Positions 59,694-64,000 of a stretch of DNA of 64,000 nucleotides are shown here, one piece after another. The stretch is from Candidatus Aalborgiella aggregata (GTDB lineage: Bacteria > Pseudomonadota > Gammaproteobacteria > Burkholderiales > Burkholderiaceae_C): NCBI GenBank assembly GCA_016705065.1, contig JADIYY010000001.1, positions 868,001 through 932,000 on the forward strand. The letters are read 5' to 3'. Numbering within the stretch: position 1 is the stretch's first letter; every line of letters begins with the position of its first letter. Made by a program: the position numbers and the translations under genes. The notes beneath the pieces are model-generated. The model had not been told where the DNA came from and ran no database searches. It saw only the letters and a program-made list of their open reading frames with translations.

Positions 59694-61832
59694 ATGATGA
59701 ACATTACATCTCGCCACCTCTATTGCCATTCATTTGGGCATACTTTTGGCCGATCATTCCGAATGCGTGCGGTATCCATTGCTGTGGCAACTCTGAGCTT
59801 TTCGGCACAACATGCCTTGGCACAAACGTCAGGCCAAGGACAACTCAAAGAAGTTGTGGTCACAGGCAACCCACTGGGTGCAACCCAAATAATCGCACCC
59901 ACTTCTACCCTATCGGGCGACGCACTGACCTTGCGTGCCAAAGCCACTTTGGGTGAAACGCTGGACACTTTGCCGGGTGTCAGCAGCACTTATTTTGGCC
60001 CCAACGCGAGCCGCCCTATCATTCGCGGCTTGGATGGAGATCGTATCCGCGTGTTGCAAAACAGCGCTTCCAACATGGACGCATCAGCTTTGAGTTTTGA
60101 CCACGCTGTACCGAACGACCCCATCAGCATTGAACGCGTCGAAGTCTTGCGCGGTGCAGCCGCTTTGCAATATGGTGGCAGTGCGGTGGGCGGAGTAGTG
60201 AATGTAATTGACAACCGTATCCCGTCTGAATCGCAATTCGATGCCAAAGGCGGTGTTTCAGGTAAAGCCGATTTGGGCTACGCAACAGGCAATAAAGAAA
60301 AATCAGGTGCCGTTTTACTTGAAGCTGGTAATAGCAAATTTGTCATTCACGCCGATGTATCTGCACGCAAATCAGACGATGTGGTTGTCCCAATAGAATT
60401 GGAATGCACCAAACCTGGCAGACCAGAATTGGCCAAGAAGATTTGTAACTCTGCCAACAATGTGAAAGGCGCTGCTGTAGGTGGTTCGCTGTTATTTGAC
60501 AAAGGTTATGTGGGAGCTTCATTCAGCAGTTACCAAAGTGACTATGGCACAGTAGCTGAAGATGAGGTGACGATTGGCATGAAATCGACCCGATTGGCGC
60601 TTGAAGGTGAGCTGCGCAATTTAAGTGGTTTCATCACCGGCGTGAAAGGTCAATTGAGCCAAACCGATTACAAGCACACCGAGTTTGAAGGTGAGGAAGC
60701 TGGCACAGTCTTTAAAAACAAGGGTACCGATTTTCGCTTGACAGCCAAACACGCCAAATTGGGCGGCTTTGAAGGTGTGGTGGGCTTGCAAACAGAATCC
60801 ACGCGCTTTTCTGCCGATGGCGCAGAATCTTTTGCGCCCTACAGCAAAACAACGCAAACCGCACTCTATGTGGTGGAAGAAATGCCGACTGCTTGGGGCA
60901 AAATCAGCATGGGTGCACGCTCAGAAAAAGTAAAGGTCACTTCGCTGGGCAATGCAGGCGCTGCCAACCCGGACAATTTTCCACCCGGTAGTCGCAGTTT
61001 CAGTCCCAATAGTTTTGCATTGGGTGCCTTGGTCAAATTGTCACCGGCTTGGCAGCTCACATCCAACATTGCACACACCCAACGTGCACCCAAGGACTAC
61101 GAACTCTATGCCAACGGCCCGCACATCGCCACCGCTGCATGGGAAACCGGTAACAGCAATCTAGGCTTAGAAAAATCCAACAGCTTGGATGTGGGCGTTG
61201 CCTTCAAACAAGGCGCTCACAAATTTGCTTTTAACGCCTACACCAGCCAGTTCTCCAACTACATTGGCTTGGATTCAACGGGCAATACGCGTAACAGCGA
61301 TGGTGAATTCAACCCTGCCGAAGATGGCTTGACCGACACCGTTTACAGCGGTGTGCGAGCACGTTTCACCGGCTTTGAAGCCAGTGGCACTGTACGGGTG
61401 TTGGGTGCTGGTGGATTCTCGCAAGCCATTGGGCCTGACCACTCGCTGGACATTGATCTGCGTGCTGATGCCGTGCGTGCGACCAATTTGACAACGGGTC
61501 AAGCGCTGCCGCGTATTGCACCTTTGCGCGTGGGCGCAACTGCGGTTTTGACCGCAGGTCGCTTTGGCGCGCGCTTGGGCTTTGATCACGCTACTGCGCA
61601 AAACCGCGTGCCCACTGTGGGACAAATGGCAACTCCTGCTTACACGCTGTGGAATGCGGCCCTGACTTACAAAATGAAAGCAGGACCATCGCAGCTGACA
61701 TGGTTTGCCAAGGTTGACAATTTGACGAACAAGCTTGCCTACAGCGCCTCGTCTATCTTGACCACCACAGCATTTCCAAAAGCGCCTCTACCTGGTCGCA
61801 GTTTGAAAGTGGGATTACAAGTTACTTTCTAA
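59694..61832 (+). CDS. TonB-dependent outer-membrane receptor, ZnuD-like
   Basis: This receptor of about 712 residues has a signal peptide (VSIAVATLSFSAQHALAQ), a plug domain (LKEVVVTGNPLG, TLGETLDTLPGVSSTYFGPNASRPIIRGLDGDRIRVLQ, RVEVLRGAAALQYGGSAVGGVVNVIDNRI) and a beta barrel ending in LPGRSLKVGLQVTF. The plug resembles zinc receptors of the ZnuD type. The barrel contains CTKPGRPELAKKIC, a cysteine-bounded loop near residue 238. ATG 59694 has AGGA upstream. A leader hairpin lies at 59635-59673. It is the last gene of the metal cluster. Confidence 0.9.
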   Translation: MMNITSRHLYCHSFGHTFGRSFRMRAVSIAVATLSFSAQHALAQTSGQGQLKEVVVTGNPLGATQIIAPTSTLSGDALTLRAKATLGETLDTLPGVSSTYFGPNASRPIIRGLDGDRIRVLQNSASNMDASALSFDHAVPNDPISIERVEVLRGAAALQYGGSAVGGVVNVIDNRIPSESQFDAKGGVSGKADLGYATGNKEKSGAVLLEAGNSKFVIHADVSARKSDDVVVPIELECTKPGRPELAKKICNSANNVKGAAVGGSLLFDKGYVGASFSSYQSDYGTVAEDEVTIGMKSTRLALEGELRNLSGFITGVKGQLSQTDYKHTEFEGEEAGTVFKNKGTDFRLTAKHAKLGGFEGVVGLQTESTRFSADGAESFAPYSKTTQTALYVVEEMPTAWGKISMGARSEKVKVTSLGNAGAANPDNFPPGSRSFSPNSFALGALVKLSPAWQLTSNIAHTQRAPKDYELYANGPHIATAAWETGNSNLGLEKSNSLDVGVAFKQGAHKFAFNAYTSQFSNYIGLDSTGNTRNSDGEFNPAEDGLTDTVYSGVRARFTGFEASGTVRVLGAGGFSQAIGPDHSLDIDLRADAVRATNLTTGQALPRIAPLRVGATAVLTAGRFGARLGFDHATAQNRVPTVGQMATPAYTLWNAALTYKMKAGPSQLTWFAKVDNLTNKLAYSASSILTTTAFPKAPLPGRSLKVGLQVTF

Positions 61833-61852
61833 TCAGCTGTCGTGTGTAATCT

Positions 61853-61897
61853 GTTCAACTTGAGCTTTTTTTAAGTCTCAAGTTGAACGGATTTTTT
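61853..61897 (+). terminator. Terminator after the TonB receptor gene
   Basis: GTTCAACTTGAG pairs perfectly with CTCAAGTTGAAC (12 bp), followed by GGATTTTTT. It also lies just past the stop of the converging amidotransferase gene. Confidence 0.9.
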
Positions 61898-61903
61898 GGA
61901 TCA

Positions 61904-62686
61904 TTAACTGACCAATGACCCATCCACAAACACCTTTAATTCACCGGGCGCAAAGGCAGTCCAAGCTTCGTTGCTGGTTAAGGGTTCGGTCACGATGATG
62001 ACGAAACGATCTTCCGGGCCATTCAATTCCGCCAAGTCGACACGCAGGTCTTCATCTTTCAAATGAATTTCGCAAAACGGGAAACTTCGTTGCAAATAAT
62101 GCAGCTTGGTACTGGCGTGCGCCCACAAGGCTTGGCCGTTGCTGAGTAAAAAGTTAAAGGTGCCAAACTTGGTAATTTGCGGTGTCAATTCGCGCAAGGT
62201 CAAGGTCAACTCATCGACGCTGGGCGCGCTGGCGTGGGACTTGGCCAGCTCTTGCATCAGCCAGCAAAATGCCAGTTCGCTGTCTGTGCTGCCCACTGGT
62301 TTGAAGTTGCCGTGCAAACGTGGTGCGTAGTCTTTCAAATCACCATTGTGGGCAAACACCCAATTGCGTCCCCACAGTTCGCGCACGAATGGGTGACTGT
62401 TTTCCAGCGACACATCGCCAACAGTTGCCTTGCGCACATGCGCCACCACGTTGTGGCTTTTGATAGGGTAGGTTTTAAGCAACTGCGCAATGGCTGAAGT
62501 GGCCGCGCTTTCTTTATCAATAAAGCAACGCACGCCTTTACCGGGATTAGCGCCCTCGCCTTCAAAAAACGCAATACCCCAGCCGTCACCGTGGTGATCG
62601 GTCGCGCCACCGCGCTGAGAAAACCCGGTGAAGCTCATGTTCACGCTTGCGGGCAAGTGGCTGTTCATTCCCAATAATTGGCACAT
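61904..62686 (-). CDS. Class II glutamine amidotransferase (YafJ-like)
   Basis: This 260-residue Ntn hydrolase starts MCQLLGMNSHLP, where Cys2 becomes the catalytic N-terminal nucleophile. HHGDGWGIAFFEGEG, HVRKATVGDVSLENSHPF and NWVFAHNGDL complete the glutaminase site. No synthetase domain is attached, as in YafJ-type proteins, so the acceptor is unknown. Confidence 0.9.
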   Translation of the reverse strand: MCQLLGMNSHLPASVNMSFTGFSQRGGATDHHGDGWGIAFFEGEGANPGKGVRCFIDKESAATSAIAQLLKTYPIKSHNVVAHVRKATVGDVSLENSHPFVRELWGRNWVFAHNGDLKDYAPRLHGNFKPVGSTDSELAFCWLMQELAKSHASAPSVDELTLTLRELTPQITKFGTFNFLLSNGQALWAHASTKLHYLQRSFPFCEIHLKDEDLRVDLAELNGPEDRFVIIVTEPLTSNEAWTAFAPGELKVFVDGSLVS

Positions 62687-62782
62687 GGCGTTGATTCTAA
62701 TTCTAAAAATCCGACATCAAAATCAGTCACAATGCAGTTTTAAATTAAAAAATATTTGACCTCATATATTGTTTAGGAAGTT

Positions 62783-63409
62783 ATGCACCGAATGAAGATT
62801 TTTATTTTTATAGCATTGGTCGCCATCAATCTACCAGCAATGGCTTTGTACAAATGCGCAACACCAAGCGGTGGTACAACATTTCAAGATGTACCTTGCA
62901 CAGGCACGGGTGAAACAATGAATGTACAAGCCAATAGCAAACAGGCCATAGATTCAAGCTCGTCATCAGGCAATAGCACTTGTGAAAAAGCATTGTTGAC
63001 GACACAGAAATTCAATGATCCCTACAGCGTACAAATTGTTAGCATCACCAAAAGCGGTACGGAAGCCATACCTTATGCAAATACAAGCGTGGTCGCTACA
63101 AAATATTTACTTGTTGCAAACGCTAAAAATCCAAATGGTGCATATGAAGGTGAAAAATCGTACATCTGCTACACCAGCCCAGATGGAATGCGATTACTGC
63201 AATTCACCGCAAGCTCGAATTCTCGAAATCGACCGAATACCAATCAACCATCAGTTGAGGCTTCTGCGAAAGCAAAGTCAGCCAGATGTCCAACTTTGCA
63301 AGAAATTAAAGATATGGAAACAACAGCAAGCAGTATTCGATTGAGCGACAGCGAACGCAAAGAGCGACTCAAACAAATTGGCGAAGCACGATTGTGCGGA
63401 ACCAAATAG
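62783..63409 (+). CDS. Exported DUF4124-like protein
   Basis: This 208-residue protein has a signal peptide (IFIFIALVAINLPAMA) followed by LYKCATPSGGTTFQDVPCTGTGE, the DUF4124-type pattern with two cysteines. The remainder (SVVATKYLLVANAKNPNGAYEGEKSYICYTSPDGMRLLQ) is probably beta-rich, with a charged C-terminus. AGGA precedes ATG 62783. It is followed 17 bases later by slyX. The function is unknown. Confidence 0.75.
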   Translation: MHRMKIFIFIALVAINLPAMALYKCATPSGGTTFQDVPCTGTGETMNVQANSKQAIDSSSSSGNSTCEKALLTTQKFNDPYSVQIVSITKSGTEAIPYANTSVVATKYLLVANAKNPNGAYEGEKSYICYTSPDGMRLLQFTASSNSRNRPNTNQPSVEASAKAKSARCPTLQEIKDMETTASSIRLSDSERKERLKQIGEARLCGTK

Positions 63410-63426
63410 TGACGACAGTGCTTGCC

Positions 63427-63651
63427 ATGTCTAATTCCATACCTGAAAACATCGTCGCCAGAATCGAAGCGCTGGAAATCAAAGCCAGCTTCGCCGATGA
63501 TGCCATTGATAAACTTGACCAAGTCATCATTCGGCAGCAATTGCAAATTGACCTATTAATCAAAGAAGTCACCGATCTGAGTCAATCACAATCCCAAAGC
63601 AACACAACAACCGAACGCAACTTACGTGATGAGCTACCGCCTCATTTTTAA
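63427..63651 (+). CDS. slyX: SlyX family protein
   Basis: This 74-residue coiled-coil protein fits SlyX: ARIEALEIKASFADDAIDKLDQVIIRQQLQIDLLIKEV in the middle and RDELPPHF at the end. The function is unclear in all bacteria. ATG 63427 is the usual start; an in-frame TTG at 63394 overlaps the gene before it. Confidence 0.9.
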   Translation: MSNSIPENIVARIEALEIKASFADDAIDKLDQVIIRQQLQIDLLIKEVTDLSQSQSQSNTTTERNLRDELPPHF

Positions 63652-63675
63652 CAGCCGCTAAAGAACAGCTCGCGA

Positions 63676-64000
63676 ATGGATTTATTTGTTAACTCTCAGA
63701 CTTTGCTTGGGCTTTGTGTTGCCCTAGGCATCGGTTTGTTGATTGGTGCTGAACGCGAACGTCGCAAGGATACTCATAAAACCGGAATCTCGGCGGGCAT
63801 TCGCACTTTTGCGGTGGTTGCCTTGCTAGGAGCCGTCAGCATTTTGCTTGGAGAATATGTGTTTGTGGTCGTCACCTTGGTTGTTGGCGGCTCGGCTTTA
63901 CTGGCATACAGAAATACGCGTGCACAAGAACCCGGTTTAACGACCGAACTGGCTTTGTTTTTAACCTGCCTTTTAGGCGGTTTAGCCCTGCGCGATGCAG
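63676..64000 (+). CDS. MgtC/SapB family membrane protein, N-terminal part
   Basis: This gene starts at ATG 63676 and runs off the right edge after about 108 residues. The N-terminus LLGLCVALGIGLLIGAERERR, then AGIRTFAVVALLGAVSILLG, is the MgtC/SapB signature, with repeated membrane helices and a basic loop. Many such proteins continue into a DUF4010 domain, which cannot be checked here. It lies 24 bases after slyX. Confidence 0.87.
   Translation, partial: MDLFVNSQTLLGLCVALGIGLLIGAERERRKDTHKTGISAGIRTFAVVALLGAVSILLGEYVFVVVTLVVGGSALLAYRNTRAQEPGLTTELALFLTCLLGGLALRDA

Noticed and set aside
60320..60355. AATAGCAAATTTGTCATTC in the TonB gene resembles the repeat.
   Set aside because: No palindrome arm precedes it, and the encoded residues are ordinary for this receptor family.

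Overview
The window looks like a chromosomal segment of a betaproteobacterium of the order Burkholderiales, probably near the Comamonadaceae. The pointers are the hpnCDE squalene genes, the rpsP-rimM-trmD block, the ftsK-lolA-rarA order, the FFLEELY-type protein, and a 49-bp palindromic repeat whose layout recalls dispersed repeats I associate with Comamonadaceae genomes. Base composition is moderate and even. No prophage, IS element, CRISPR array or rRNA operon was seen.

Layout. (1) Positions 1-14143 hold a catabolic island for an aromatic acid activated to its CoA thioester, best explained as aerobic 2-aminobenzoate (anthranilate) degradation. It has a CoA ligase, the fused 2-aminobenzoyl-CoA monooxygenase/reductase, enoyl-CoA hydratase, two acyl-CoA dehydrogenases (one of the glutaryl-CoA type), a RidA deaminase, a thioesterase, a MarR regulator with three matching operators, and a complete Liv-type ABC importer. 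(2) 14206-17989 is hpnC, an unknown membrane gene, hpnD and hpnE (squalene synthesis). (3) 18068-21285 is katG facing away from oxyR. (4) 21408-24773 has an SDR gene, RNase R with an apparent frameshift, and tRNA-Leu(CAG). (5) 24916-30970 has an unrecognised 388-residue gene, a TlpA-like thioredoxin and a second Liv transporter without its binding protein. (6) 31069-38419 is the conserved rarA/lolA/ftsK/trxB neighbourhood, with a BrnTA toxin-antitoxin pair placed between lolA and rarA. (7) 38584-45458 is mostly housekeeping: rpmB-rpmG, Nudix, cysM, tRNA-Leu(CAA), phosphate transport, rpsP-rimM-trmD. (8) 45587-49785 is a MacAB-type exporter with an enlarged adaptor. (9) 49863-56426 has a cupin, an AAA+ protein of the BCS1 type, TrhP, PlsC-CdsA and a cytochrome c with an FNR-like box. 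(10) 56481-61832 is a probable zinc-acquisition cluster: ABC pair, small secreted proteins, DUF3299 and a ZnuD-like TonB receptor. (11) 61904-64000 has a class II glutamine amidotransferase, a DUF4124-like protein, slyX and the start of an mgtC/sapB gene.

The most unusual signal is a family of twelve copies of one repeat, each exactly 49 bp with no gaps. Five lie between genes. Seven lie inside genes (an acyl-CoA dehydrogenase, hpnC, hpnE, rarA, lolA, macA and an ABC ATPase), where they are translated. In every genic copy the stop codon or codons that the intergenic form would impose in that frame have been changed to sense codons. In lolA the repeat supplies the core of the signal peptide; in the ABC cluster it forms the ATPase/permease junction. 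The behaviour resembles the Rickettsia palindromic elements that insert in frame into proteins.
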